The notes beneath the pieces are model-generated. The model did not search any database. It was given only the letters and a program-made list of their open reading frames with translations, and was not told the DNA's origin. The position numbers and the translations under genes are program-made. 64,000 bases of DNA from Actinoalloteichus fjordicus (lineage in GTDB: Bacteria; Actinomycetota; Actinomycetes; Mycobacteriales; Pseudonocardiaceae), in contig NZ_CP016076.1 of NCBI RefSeq assembly GCF_001941625.1, positions 806,001 to 870,000 on the forward strand, given 5' to 3'. The number at the start of each line of letters is the position of its first letter. Within the stretch, counting starts at the first letter, position 1. Below are positions 51,890 to 63,394 of the stretch, in pieces.

Positions 51890-52227
51890 TCGCCGGCGCG
51901 GGCGCGCTGGCGTGGTCGGCGCTGGCCTTCGGCGTCGACGACCCCGGCGGGCAGGGTGAGGACTTCGGCAAGTCGTCGCCGGTCGGGCTCGTCCTGATGG
52001 TGCTCTTCTTCATCGCGGTCGGGTTCCTGGTGCGGTCGATGACCAGACATCTGCGTAAGCTGCCCGCCAGCTTCGACACCCCCGAGGGCGGCGCGGACGG
52101 CAATGCCGACTCGGCCGCAGATCCGACGGCAGAGCGCGACGGCTCGGCCGAGTCCGCTCGGGTCGGTACGTCGACCGACGGCGCGAGCACCACGCGAGGC
52201 GCTGCCGGGAGCCGCGACTCCGGGTGA
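51886..52227 (+). CDS. Small single-pass membrane protein coupled to mca
   Basis: 113 aa starting in the GTGA overlap with mca. A hydrophobic N-terminus ([15 protein letters not shown]) and a helix ([20 protein letters not shown]) are followed by [10 protein letters not shown] and a disordered acidic tail. It corresponds in place and layout to Rv1083. Function unknown; the tight coupling to mca is conserved in other actinobacteria as far as I recall. Confidence 0.85.
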   Translation: MIAGAGALAWSALAFGVDDPGGQGEDFGKSSPVGLVLMVLFFIAVGFLVRSMTRHLRKLPASFDTPEGGADGNADSAADPTAERDGSAESARVGTSTDGASTTRGAAGSRDSG

Positions 52228-52402
52228 TTGCACACCACCGCCACTGCCGGTTCCCCGCCCAGGGATTCGGCGTGGCGAGTGGGTACGACCGCGGGTGAAG
52301 CGGATCGCCGTCCTGAGCAGGCGCTCGGCCCTGTCCTCCCGGTGGAACGGTTGGACGGTAAACCGCCTGCGAACGAGCGTCCTGCTGGGGAAGGATGGCA
52401 CG

Positions 52403-53860
52403 GTGCTGCTCACCGTGACCACGACTCATCAGCCCGCGACGGACCTCGGCTTCCTGCTGCACAAACATCCGGACCGGGTGCAGAGCTTCTCGGTGTCTGC
52501 GGGCTCGGCCCACGTCTTCTATCCACGGGCCGACGAGGCCGGTTGCACGGCCGCACTGCTGCTGGAGGTCGACCCGATCGCGCTGGCCCGGCGGGCGGGC
52601 CGGAGCGGACGTCAGGCCGCCGGGCTGGACTCCTACGTCAACGACCGGCCCTACGCCGCGTCCTCGATGCTCGCGGTCGCCCTGGGCTCGGTCTTCGGCA
52701 CCGCGATGCGGGGCCGTTGCGAGGCACGACCCGAGCTGGCCGAGAGCGTGCTGCCCCTGGAGATCGAGGTCCCCGCCGCGCCCGTCCGGGGCGATGCGGG
52801 CCTGCCGCACCGGCTGTTCGCCCCGTTGGGCTGGCAGGTCGACAGCACGACGCCGCCGCTGGACGAGCGCCTGCCTGCCTGGGGCGACGCGCCCTACGCC
52901 CGGCTGCGCCTGACCGGTTCGATGCGGCTCTGCGACGCACTCAACCAGCTCTACGTGCTGCTGCCGGTGCTCGACGCGGGCAAGCACTACTGGGTGGCCG
53001 AGCAGGAGGTCGACAAGCTGCTGCGTGCCGGGTCGGGCTGGCTGGCCGGACATCCCGAGCGCGAGCTGGTCACCGCTCGATACCTGGCGCATCGCGGCGA
53101 CTACGTGGCCTCGGCCCTGGGCAGGCTCGCCGACGAGGTCCCCGAGGACGAGGAGCCGGACCCGGTCGCCGACGTGCTCGCGCACCGCACCGCCCGGCGC
53201 GGCGAACATGCGCGGCAGCGGCGGCTCGCGGCGGTGACCGCGCTGCGCGCGGCCGGGGCCGCCCGCGTGCTCGATCTCGGCTGCGGCAGCGGGGAGCTGG
53301 TGGCCGACCTGCTGGCCGACCCCGGCTTCACAGCGGTCACCGGCGTCGACGTCTCGATGCGCTCGCTGCGGATCGCCGAACGACGAATCGGCGTCGACCG
53401 GCTTCCGGAGTCTCGGCGTGCTCGGCTGACCCTGCGCCAGTCGGCGCTGACCTACCTGGACGACGATCTCGTCGGCTACGACGGCGCGGCGTTGATCGAG
53501 GTCGTCGAGCATGTCGACCCCGCTCGGCTGCCCGCCCTCGAACGGGCCGTGTTCGGCCATGCCCGGCCGGGCACCGTCGTGGTGACCACCCCGAATGTGG
53601 AGTACAACGTGCTGTTCGACTCCCTGACATCGGCGGGATTCCGCCATGCCGATCACCGATTCGAGTGGACCAGGGGCGAGTTCGCGAGCTGGGCACGGCA
53701 GGTCTGTCATCGACACGGCTACCGCGTTCGCTTCGACGGGGTCGGGGCGACTCATCCGGATCTCGGGCCGCTCACCCAGCTCGCCGTGTTCAGCAGACAG
53801 GACGATCGGGGGCCCGTGGCCTCCGCGCGGTCCTCGGCGAAGGAAGGGGCGTCCGCATGA
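52403..53860 (+). CDS. hen1: RNA 3-prime-terminal ribose 2-prime-O-methyltransferase Hen1
   Basis: 485 aa. With Pnkp it repairs RNAs cut by ribotoxins and methylates the repaired end so that it cannot be cut again. The N-terminal half (VLLTVTTTHQPATDLGFLLH) is the Hen1 domain that activates the Pnkp ligase. The C-terminal half is a SAM methyltransferase with VLDLGCGSGEL and the Hen1 metal motif EVVEHVD plus HADHRFEW. GTG 52403 is chosen because the family begins with LLTxTTTHxPATDLG and GGGGAAGG lies upstream; the longer frame from 52103 overlaps the previous gene. The stop overlaps pnkp (ATGA). Confidence 0.94.
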   Translation: MLLTVTTTHQPATDLGFLLHKHPDRVQSFSVSAGSAHVFYPRADEAGCTAALLLEVDPIALARRAGRSGRQAAGLDSYVNDRPYAASSMLAVALGSVFGTAMRGRCEARPELAESVLPLEIEVPAAPVRGDAGLPHRLFAPLGWQVDSTTPPLDERLPAWGDAPYARLRLTGSMRLCDALNQLYVLLPVLDAGKHYWVAEQEVDKLLRAGSGWLAGHPERELVTARYLAHRGDYVASALGRLADEVPEDEEPDPVADVLAHRTARRGEHARQRRLAAVTALRAAGAARVLDLGCGSGELVADLLADPGFTAVTGVDVSMRSLRIAERRIGVDRLPESRRARLTLRQSALTYLDDDLVGYDGAALIEVVEHVDPARLPALERAVFGHARPGTVVVTTPNVEYNVLFDSLTSAGFRHADHRFEWTRGEFASWARQVCHRHGYRVRFDGVGATHPDLGPLTQLAVFSRQDDRGPVASARSSAKEGASA

Positions 53861-56442
53861 GCACGATCGCAGTGCCGCAGACCGCTCTCGTGGTGCTGAT
53901 CGGCGCCACTGGCGCAGGCAAGTCCACCTTCGCGCGTACGCAATTCCGACCGTCGCAGGTCCTGGCCAGCGACGCTTTCCGCGCCCTGGTCGGCGACGAC
54001 GAGAACGACCAGTCGGTGACGGTCCCCGCCTTCGAGGCCCTGCACCACGTGGCGGGTGCCCGGCTCGCTCTCGGGCGGCTCACCGTGATCGACGCGACGA
54101 ACGTGCAGCGACAGGCGAGGGCGAGCCTGGTGCGTCTGGCCAAGGAGCACGACGTGCTGCCGGTCGCCATCGTGCTGGACCTGCCCGAGGGCGTCTGCGT
54201 CCGGCGCAACGCCGAACGCGCGGATCGCGACTTCGGCGCGGACGTGGTGCGTCGGCACCGAGCCGAGCTGCGGCGGTCGATCAAGGGACTGGCCAAGGAG
54301 GGCTTCCGCCGGGTCCACGTGCTGCGCAGCCCCGAGGAGGTCGCCGACGCCGAGATCGTCCTGGAACCGCTGCGCAACGACCTGCGGGGCGAGACCGGCC
54401 CGTTCGACGTGATCGGCGACGTGCACGGCTGCCGGGCCGAGCTGGAGGCCCTGCTCGGCGACCTCGGCTACCGGCTTCGTCGCGACGCCGAGGGCCGGGC
54501 GGTGGGAGCCGAGCACCCGGCAGGGCGGCGGGTGGTGTTCGTCGGCGACCTCGTCGATCGGGGTCCGGACACTCCCGGCGTCCTGCGACTGGCGATGGGC
54601 ATGGTCTCCGACGGCACGGCCCTGTGTGTCTCGGGCAATCACGAGGCGAAACTGCTGAGAGCCCTGCAGGGCCGGAAGGTCTCGATCGGTCACGGCCTTG
54701 GCGAGTCGCTGGCCCAGCTCGCGGCGGAGCCGCCGGAGTTCACCCGGCGTGTGCAGGGCTTCTGCGACTCGCTGCTCGCGCACTACGTGCTCGACGAGGG
54801 CAGGCTCGTGGTGGCGCACGCGGGACTCCCGGAGCGCTATCACGGGCGGGCCTCCGGGCGGGTCAGGAGCTTCGCGCTGTTCGGGGACACCACCGGCGAA
54901 ACCGACGAGTACGGGCTGCCCGTCCGGTATCCGTGGGCGAACGACTATCGCGGGTCCGCGATGGTGCTCTACGGGCACACGCCCATCCCGCAGGCGGAAT
55001 GGGTGAACAACACGCTCTGCCTGGACACCGGCTGTGTGTTCGGCGGCAGGCTCACCGCGCTGCGCTATCCGGAGCGCGAGCTGGTCTCGGTGCCCGCCCA
55101 GCAGGTCTGGTACGAACCTGCCCGCCCGCTGTCCTCGCCCGCGCCCGCCGCCGAGGCAGGCGCGGACACCATGCCTGCCAGGGTCGAGCCCGACGTCCTG
55201 CGGATCGAGGACGTCGCGGGCAGGCGCACCGTGCAGACCGCGCACCACGGCCGGGTCACCGTTCGCGAGGAGCAGTCGGCGGCCGCACTGGAGGTGATCA
55301 GCCGGTTCTCTCTCGACCCGAGGTGGCTGGCCTATCTGCCGCCCACGATGGCCCCCTCGCCGACCTCGGCACGTCCCGACCTGCTGGAACACCCGGACGA
55401 GGCCTTCGCGGCCTATCGCGGGGCCGGGGTGCGCCGGGTGGTCTGCGAGGAGAAGCACATGGGCTCCCGTGCGGTGGTCCTGGTGTGTCGGGACGCCGAG
55501 ACGGCGCGGCTCAGGTTCGGCATGAGCGACGAGGAGCAGGCGGAGATCGCGGGCGCGGTCTACACCAGGACGGGCCGGTCCTTCTTCGGCGTGGCGGACA
55601 CCCGACGGCTGCTCGACCGGGTTCGGCGAGCCTGCGAGACGGCAGGGCTCTGGGCCGAGCAGGCAGGCGGGTGGCTGCTGTTCGACGTCGAGCTGCTGCC
55701 CTGGAACGCCAAGGCGGACGAGCTCATCCGGGAGAACTTCGCCGCCGTCGGCGCCGCCGCAGAGCTTGCCCTGCCCGCCGCCGTCGCGAGCCTCTCCGCT
55801 GCGGCGTCGCGAGGCGCCGACGTGGCGGAACTCCTGGCTCGCACCACGCGACGTGCCTCCGATGCTGCCGCGTTCCGCGAGGCCTACCGCCGCTACTGCG
55901 CGCCGATGTCGGGGCTTGACGACGTCCGCCTGGCGCCGTTTGAGCTCCTGGCGGCCGAGGGCTCGACCTTCGAGGACCGGCCGCATGACTGGCACCTGGC
56001 CGTCGCGGATCGGCTGGTGGCGGCCGCGCCTGCGACCTTCCGCACGACCCGCCGCGTCGAGGTCGATCTCGACGATCCCGCCGCCGTGGAGTCGGCGGTC
56101 GCCTGGTGGACGGACCTGACCGCCGAGGGCGGCGAGGGGATGGTGGTCAAGCCCGCCGACAACCTCACCAGGGCGAAGGATCGCCTGGTGCAGCCGGGCC
56201 TGAAGGTGCGTGGCAGGGAGTATCTGCGGATCGTCTACGGCCCCGACTACCTCCAGCCCGCCAACCTGACCCGGCTAAAGGACCGGAAGCTGGACACCAA
56301 GCGATCGCTGGCCCTGCGGGAGTACGCGCTGGGGCTGGAAGGCCTGGCGCGGCTCGTCGCGGGGGAGCCGCTGTGGCGGGTGCACGAGTGCGCCTTCGCG
56401 GTGCTGGCGCTGGAGTCCGATCCGGTCGATCCGAGGCTGTGA
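53857..56442 (+). CDS. pnkp: Polynucleotide kinase-phosphatase-ligase Pnkp
   Basis: 861-aa three-domain RNA repair enzyme. The 5-prime kinase has the P-loop GATGAGKS at residues 16-23. The central metallophosphatase (about 180-440) has DVIGDVHGC, FVGDLVDRGPD and SGNHEAK. The C-terminal ligase/adenylyltransferase has the nucleotidyl Lys in CEEKHMGSRAVV, FDVELLPWNAK and GMVVKPADN. It heals cut ends and, activated by Hen1, seals them. Translation is coupled to hen1 through ATGA. All catalytic elements that I can identify are intact. Confidence 0.95.
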   Translation: MSTIAVPQTALVVLIGATGAGKSTFARTQFRPSQVLASDAFRALVGDDENDQSVTVPAFEALHHVAGARLALGRLTVIDATNVQRQARASLVRLAKEHDVLPVAIVLDLPEGVCVRRNAERADRDFGADVVRRHRAELRRSIKGLAKEGFRRVHVLRSPEEVADAEIVLEPLRNDLRGETGPFDVIGDVHGCRAELEALLGDLGYRLRRDAEGRAVGAEHPAGRRVVFVGDLVDRGPDTPGVLRLAMGMVSDGTALCVSGNHEAKLLRALQGRKVSIGHGLGESLAQLAAEPPEFTRRVQGFCDSLLAHYVLDEGRLVVAHAGLPERYHGRASGRVRSFALFGDTTGETDEYGLPVRYPWANDYRGSAMVLYGHTPIPQAEWVNNTLCLDTGCVFGGRLTALRYPERELVSVPAQQVWYEPARPLSSPAPAAEAGADTMPARVEPDVLRIEDVAGRRTVQTAHHGRVTVREEQSAAALEVISRFSLDPRWLAYLPPTMAPSPTSARPDLLEHPDEAFAAYRGAGVRRVVCEEKHMGSRAVVLVCRDAETARLRFGMSDEEQAEIAGAVYTRTGRSFFGVADTRRLLDRVRRACETAGLWAEQAGGWLLFDVELLPWNAKADELIRENFAAVGAAAELALPAAVASLSAAASRGADVAELLARTTRRASDAAAFREAYRRYCAPMSGLDDVRLAPFELLAAEGSTFEDRPHDWHLAVADRLVAAAPATFRTTRRVEVDLDDPAAVESAVAWWTDLTAEGGEGMVVKPADNLTRAKDRLVQPGLKVRGREYLRIVYGPDYLQPANLTRLKDRKLDTKRSLALREYALGLEGLARLVAGEPLWRVHECAFAVLALESDPVDPRL

Positions 56443-56495
56443 GCGGGGCGGAGAGGCGACTTGCGCCTACTTCCGAAATAGTTCAGAATTGCGGT

Positions 56496-56954
56496 ATGGC
56501 CTCTGACGTGCACTGGAGTGAGTTGCAGCGTGATCCCAAGGGCGTGGCCAAGCTGACCGAGGAAGGCGACGTGCGGGTCCATAGACGAGACGGGCCCGAT
56601 CTGCTGCTGACCCGAGAAGATCGGGCCAACAGCAGGGCGGAGGGTGCGCTCGATGCGGCCCGGCTGGTACGGGGCCTGCTGTCACAACTGGATGCCCCGA
56701 AGTTGGCGAGTGCGGCGGCTGTCGAGTTCCCCTGGGTGGACGTTCTTCCAGAGCATGCTCGCCGAGCCTTCGTCGAGGACCTTGCCAGGGCATTTCGGGT
56801 ATCGGCCGAGGTCGGACGGTGGACGGTGGTCGCGCAGACGGTGCGGGAGTGGAAGGCAACCGCAGTCATCTACGCGGACCCGGAGCTGTCCGCTCAGTTG
56901 TCCGGTCCGTTGGACGGTGACTTCGGTCCGGTGCCGAATCCGATGGAGACGTGA
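56496..56954 (+). CDS. Phd/YefM-like antitoxin
   Basis: 152 aa. The N-terminal DVHWSELQRDPKGVAKLTEE and DVRVHRRDGPDLLLTRED follow the Phd/YefM fold (short helix, strand carrying the gene-specific residues). A helical C-terminal half with VDVLPEHARRAFVEDLARAF would bind the toxin. The toxin-like gene begins three bases after its stop. The pair lies just downstream of pnkp but has its own AT-rich leader (56465-56495). Confidence 0.78.
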   Translation: MASDVHWSELQRDPKGVAKLTEEGDVRVHRRDGPDLLLTREDRANSRAEGALDAARLVRGLLSQLDAPKLASAAAVEFPWVDVLPEHARRAFVEDLARAFRVSAEVGRWTVVAQTVREWKATAVIYADPELSAQLSGPLDGDFGPVPNPMET

Positions 56955-56957
56955 GCA

Positions 56958-57311
56958 GTGTCAGGAAAGCGTGGTGATCGCGCAGCACCGCCTCGACGCC
57001 CGGAGGGGTGGCTTGTCCGGTTTGCCACCTCGGAAGCGGCGAAAGGGTGGGAGGAGTTGTGTCGAGATGCGCCGTCGAACACCTGGGAAGCCTGGGTCAT
57101 CCTTTCAGAACGGCCGACGAATCCGGAGCGGCCTGAACGGCAGCATCGACTGCGTGGTGAGTTCTCGACCCGCGTCATCCGGGGCCGGGTATTTGACCAG
57201 TGGCAGTACGAGGCGACCTCGGGCGGTCGGGTCTGGTACTGCCCTGATCAGGCGCAGCGTGTCGTCTGGCTGACCCTGGCGGGAACGAGGCACCCGAAGA
57301 TCACCGACTAG
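56958..57311 (+). CDS. RelE/ParE-like toxin
   Basis: 117 aa from GTG 56958. The order of elements fits a small RelE-type ribosome-dependent RNase: a strand GWLVRFATSEAAKGWEEL, a helix, QHRLRGEFSTRVIRGRVFDQWQYE, RVWYCPDQAQRVVWL and the terminal TLAGTRHPKITD, where His and Lys are common in actinobacterial members. It is tightly coupled to the Phd-like gene. Activity cannot be confirmed from sequence. Confidence 0.75.
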   Translation: MSGKRGDRAAPPRRPEGWLVRFATSEAAKGWEELCRDAPSNTWEAWVILSERPTNPERPERQHRLRGEFSTRVIRGRVFDQWQYEATSGGRVWYCPDQAQRVVWLTLAGTRHPKITD

Positions 57312-57380
57312 AGGCTTCGGCGGCCACGTCGTTCGGCGCGATTCGTGGTCTGGCTGGACCAGCCCGTTCCTCGGCACGGC

Positions 57381-58259
57381 TCACCGCCCGAACACCCCCG
57401 AGGGCGGCAGCGGTGAGGCCGTGGCGTCGGCGTCGCCGACGGGCGTCGCGGTGCCGATGAACTCGGCGAACGCCGCGCCCTCGAGCAGCCGGGCCGCCGT
57501 CGGGTCGCCCGCCGTTCGTCTGGTCAGCTCGGCCACCGGCAGCGGCGCGGCTGAGCCCACCAGCACCAGGTTCGAGAACCGCCTGCCCCGCAGCAGCCCC
57601 GGCTCGGCCATCAGCAGAGTCTCGGGAAAGACCGAGCGCAGGGTGGCCGCCTGCCTGCGGGCGAAGGACAGCGGCGGGCCGTCGGCCACATTGACCGCGT
57701 AGACGCCGCCGGGTCGCAGCAACCCGGCGGCAGCGGTGACGAACTCCGCCGAGGTCAGATGGGCAGGCGTGCGGGCCCCGGCGAAGACGTCCACGATCAG
57801 CAGATCCACCGAGTCCGGCCGCTGTCGGGACAGCCACTCCCGTGCGTCGGCGCCGCTGACTCTGATCCTCGCCCGCTTGTCCCACGGCAGCTCGGTGCGG
57901 ACGAACTCGGTGAGGGCCTCGTCGTACTCCACCACTCGCTGTCGGGAGCCCGGTCGGGTGGCGGCGACATAGCGCGGCAGGGTGAGCGCCCCGCCGCCGA
58001 GATGGACGACGTCGAGCGCCGCGCCCGGCTGTCCGACCAGGTCGACCACGTGCCCGAGGCGTCGGACGTATTCGAAGAGCAGATAGCTCGGCTCGGCAAG
58101 GTCGACGTGGGACTGCGGGGTGCCATCGACCAGTAGTGTCCAGGCGTCGCGGCGATCCGAGTCCGGCCGCAGCACGGCCTCGCCGCCGGTCACCGTCGCG
58201 CTCCTGGCGTCGGCCGTCCACCGCGCCCGACCCCTGGCCGCCGCTCGTCCCGCGTTCAT
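57381..58259 (-). CDS. Spermidine synthase-like methyltransferase-fold protein
   Basis: 292 aa from ATG 58259; ATG 58277 would add six residues. The SAM/dcSAM-binding fold is shown by DVVHLGGGALTLPRYVAATR, VVEYDEALTEFVR and LLIVDVFAGARTPAHLTS. Spermidine synthase-like proteins without membrane part are common in actinomycetes; whether this one binds decarboxylated SAM is unclear, since the catalytic Asp sits in a DVFAG context rather than DxTDP. It converges with the toxin gene. Confidence 0.82.
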   Translation of the reverse strand: MNAGRAAARGRARWTADARSATVTGGEAVLRPDSDRRDAWTLLVDGTPQSHVDLAEPSYLLFEYVRRLGHVVDLVGQPGAALDVVHLGGGALTLPRYVAATRPGSRQRVVEYDEALTEFVRTELPWDKRARIRVSGADAREWLSRQRPDSVDLLIVDVFAGARTPAHLTSAEFVTAAAGLLRPGGVYAVNVADGPPLSFARRQAATLRSVFPETLLMAEPGLLRGRRFSNLVLVGSAAPLPVAELTRRTAGDPTAARLLEGAAFAEFIGTATPVGDADATASPLPPSGVFGR

Positions 58260-58538
58260 CCGCCCAGTGTGCGGCATCCGATCGGGTCGGCCTCGACGGT
58301 GCGGGCGCTCGAACTCCTCGGCGCGCGCAGGAACGGCGGATCTCCCGCCCACCGGACCTGCACACCGGTGCGGCCTCGCCGACGGCGAACCGCACCCGGG
58401 ACGACGGCGGCAGACTGCCGGGTCGGCACCGTGCTGCCGGGGCGGCGCGCAGGCGGTTGCGGTGCTGATACCGGCTCCGGCCGGTGTGGTGGCCGCAGGC
58501 AGCCGTCACCGGCGGCCACCCTGCCTGGTTCCGGCGGC

Positions 58539-59395
58539 TTACCGGACGGCCTCGGCGAGTTTCTCGATCTCGTTCAGGTCCGGCACGGCTGGGTGGAAGA
58601 TCAGCTCATCCGCCCCGATCGCGGAGAAGGACTCGATGGCGGCCTGGACGCCTGCCGCCCCATGGTGGACATTGCCCGCGATGAAGTCGGCGGTATCGCT
58701 CCCGACCGCCGAGTAATAGTCACGGACGTTGTCCTGCCCGGTGGCCAGGTCGTCGTGGGCGAAGTAGGCGATGGCCACGAGTCTCGGCGAGCCGTCGCGG
58801 CCTGCCTCCTTCCATGCCTGCCGCGCCGCGTCGAAGCTGGGTTCCACCATCGGGGCAGGCACCGAACCGGCGACGTATCCCTCGCCCCATTCGGCCATCC
58901 GCCGGTACGACGCGGGCGCCGATCCACCGAAGAGCAGCGGAACTGCGCGAGTGCCGGTGGGTACGGCCGAATTGGTGCCCCGCCGACAGGCCTGCCGCTC
59001 CAGACGTCCTGGTAGACCGCGAGATCGCTGTCGATGCGCTTGCCGAGCCCCTTGGCGGGCAGTCCGTCGACGACGAAGTCATCGGGTCGGTTTCCGCCGA
59101 TCCCGACGCCCAGTGTCAGCCGTCCGCCGGACAATCCGTCGATGCCCGCCAGCTCCTTGGCCAGCAGAACAGGCGGCGTGGTGGTGGCCAGCAGGACGGT
59201 GCTGGTTAAGCCGATGGTCTTGGTGACGGCGGCCGCAGCGGCCAGGGCGATGGTGTCCAGCACGGCCGGATAGGCGATTCGACCTATCGTGGCCAGCGCG
59301 GAGAAGCCGGCTCGCTCGGCTCGCGACGCCCATTCTGGAATTATCGTCGGGTTCACGTCGCGGATCTGATTGGGTATTCCGATGCCGATCTTCAT
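58539..59395 (-). pseudogene. LLM-class flavin oxidoreductase with -1 frameshift
   Basis: The N-terminal frame (from ATG 59395) reads MKIGIGIPNQIRD, IGLTSTVLLA, SGGRLTLGVGIGGN and VWSGRPVGG. The C-terminal frame continues TNSAVPTGTRAVPLLFGGSA, then RRMAEWGEGYVAGS, and ends EIEKLAEAVR at 58539. The two join if one more G is present in the GGGG run (forward CCCC at 58978-58981), restoring VGGGTNSAVP. It is therefore a broken F420/FMN-dependent oxidoreductase gene, or the run is a sequencing error. Divergent from an HxlR regulator that probably controls it. Confidence 0.82.
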
Positions 59396-59886
59396 GGTGT
59401 GCGTATTACCTTCCTGGGCGATTGAGATCCAAGGGGTCGAGTGTGCGGGCCGAACTCATGTCCCGGGCACGGTGCCGCCTTTCATGATTCCGTTTGTCGG
59501 ATGACGTCCGTCATCGGGAATGTTCCGAGTGCCGGTCCAGGCCGGGGCCGAGCACTGCCGTCACCGGCGTGCGGTCGGTGTTGCGGAGCCTGCCCGGTGT
59601 GCGGGATGCGAGCAGGCCGCCTGCGAGGGCTGGTCCGCGTGCGCTCCGTCCACTCGGGAGAGATCGCTGCGTGGCGCATGTCACCGGGCCGGTCGGAGCC
59701 CGCAGCGGATCGTGGGACCGCCCGCCGATGCCTGCGGCGCGGAACGTCGAACTCACGGGAGTGTTCACGGGCACCGCAGCTGCCGACGAGGTTGCGTGAT
59801 CATGCCGCGAGCATCCCTGCGCCCCGCCAACAGGGGCAAACAACCAGTAAGTCACTAATGTCTTGTAAGTTGGTAGGGTCTCGCGC
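59396..59886. other. Divergent region of the LLM and HxlR genes
   Basis: No gene supported. It contains GATGACG-TC-CGTCATC (59500-59515), a perfect 7-bp inverted repeat about 105 bases upstream of the LLM start, and the AT-rich direct repeat at 59847-59870 next to the HxlR gene. Confidence 0.55.
59847..59870. promoter_or_regulatory. Direct repeat GTAAGT-N12-GTAAGT
   Basis: Two GTAAGT copies (59847-59852 and 59865-59870) start 18 bases apart in an AT-rich patch 16 bases before the HxlR start; HxlR regulators often bind similar ACTTAC-type sites near their own promoters. Confidence 0.5.
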
Positions 59887-60264
59887 GTGGTGACCAGAGA
59901 ACCGCACCGGGGGCCCGCGTCGCAGGCAGGCTTCGATGCGGCCGACGAGGAGAAATGTCGGAGTTTCCTCGACGCGGTGGAACTCGTCGGCAAGAAGTGG
60001 ACGGCAGTGATGCTGCTTGCCGGAGTTCAGGGCGCCCGCCGCTTCCGCGAATACCGCAACCATGTACCCGGCATCTCGGACCGGATGCTGGCGCAGCGAT
60101 TCCGTGAACTCGAAGCCAACCGGCTCATCGAACGGACGGTGGTGCCGACGACTCCGGTGCTCGTCACCTACGTTCCGACTGAACGGGGCCGAGGGCTCCT
60201 CGCCGCGCTGCGGCCTCTCATGGAGTGGAGTCTGCTCGATCGTGACCGCTGCGATCATCGGTAA
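59887..60264 (+). CDS. HxlR family transcriptional regulator
   Basis: 125 aa. The winged helix is shown by [40 protein letters not shown] and [20 protein letters not shown], ending with [18 protein letters not shown] Cys near the start (EEKCRSF) occupies the position of the redox/aldehyde-sensing Cys known from HxlR/HypR-type proteins. It is divergent from the LLM oxidoreductase gene, a common pairing for redox or electrophile response. Confidence 0.9.
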   Translation: MVTREPHRGPASQAGFDAADEEKCRSFLDAVELVGKKWTAVMLLAGVQGARRFREYRNHVPGISDRMLAQRFRELEANRLIERTVVPTTPVLVTYVPTERGRGLLAALRPLMEWSLLDRDRCDHR

Positions 60265-60440
60265 GCCGCTGTAGCGGGAAAGCGAGAACCTGTCCGCCGC
60301 GCCGTGCGGCGCCGTCGGTGACGCGCTCGACTTCGCGCGGCCGGGGCCGCCGGGCCTGCGCATGCGGGAGGACCAGGCGACCGGCACCGAGCGCGGCCCT
60401 TTCCCTGTCTTCCGCGCCGCAGGCTGCCAGAGTAGGGCTC

Positions 60441-62519
<2,079 letters not shown>

Positions 62520-62589
62520 CCGGGAACAAGACGACGAGCCGCCGTGTTGGATGGGATGTAATTAAGTAATCCTTGCAACGGAGGTTCAC

Positions 62590-63222
62590 ATGTACGCACG
62601 ATTCATGGCCGCCGGACGCGGTCCGCACGGCTGGGGCGGCGGTCCCGGCCACCGCTCAGGGCGCGGCAAGGGCGGCGGGCGCGGGCGTGGCGGCTGGCAG
62701 CAGGCCGAACTGCCCTCGACCGACGACGCGGCCGCCTGGTTCGCAGGCCGTCTTCCCGACGACTGGTTCGTCGGGGCGCCGGAACTCACGGTGGACCGGG
62801 AGGAGATCCTGCTGGTCGGCGAACTGCCCGCGCTCGACGAGGCCTTCTCCGACGACGCGGCACGCGGTGCTGCCGAGTCGGGTCGGATCGCCCGCTTCCG
62901 CGAGCAGACCAGGGAGGATCGCATCGAGATCGCCCGACAGGCCGAACACCGCTACGACCGGAAGGTCGCCTGGGGCGCTCGCCTCGGCAGTACCGAAGAG
63001 CACTTCACGACGGTCTCGGTGCCGGTGATGACCAGGCTGCGTCAGTCGGAGCGGCTCGTCCTCGACACGCTGGTCGATGCCGGGGTGGCCCGTTCGCGAT
63101 CCGAGGCCCTGGCCTGGGCCGTGCGGCTGGTCGGCGAGCATGCCGACGAGTGGCTCGGTGAACTGCGTGAGGCCATGGCCGAGGTCGAGAAGCTCCGGTC
63201 CCAGGGGCCCGATCTCGGATGA
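62590..63222 (+). CDS. Unknown protein with Gly/Arg-rich start and ribbon-helix-helix-like end
   Basis: 210 aa. Residues 9-35 are Gly/Arg/His-rich (GRGPHGWGGGPGHRSGRGKG), a possible nucleic-acid-binding tail. The C-terminal 60 residues (TRLRQSERLVLDTLVDAGVA, RSRSEALAWAVRLVGEHAD) resemble a ribbon-helix-helix followed by a helix. ACGGAGG lies upstream of the ATG, and an unusually AT-rich segment at 62557-62574 (TGTAATTAAGTAATCC) may be an operator. Function unknown; a DNA-binding regulator is a fair guess. Confidence 0.7.
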   Translation: MYARFMAAGRGPHGWGGGPGHRSGRGKGGGRGRGGWQQAELPSTDDAAAWFAGRLPDDWFVGAPELTVDREEILLVGELPALDEAFSDDAARGAAESGRIARFREQTREDRIEIARQAEHRYDRKVAWGARLGSTEEHFTTVSVPVMTRLRQSERLVLDTLVDAGVARSRSEALAWAVRLVGEHADEWLGELREAMAEVEKLRSQGPDLG

Positions 63223-63394
63223 CCGACGCGCGGGGATCGCGGGGTCGGCGGCACGCATCGCCGACCCCGAGACGGTCGTCCTCCGGCTCCGGCCCGGTGG
63301 TGATCGATCGGCCGTGCGATCCCACGAGCCTGCCCGGCTCGCGAACCTCGGCGCGGCGGGCCCACGGTGTCGGCGACGATCCGCCGCACCCGGC

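Noticed and set aside
52228-56442. A single 1404-aa open frame
   Set aside because: Only the part from 53857 is Pnkp; the upstream 543 codons are an out-of-frame shadow of hen1.
56470-56490. CCGAAATA similarity between the antitoxin leader and the arabinan operators
   Set aside because: Only one half-site matches; the second half TCGAA is missing, so the resemblance is probably chance.
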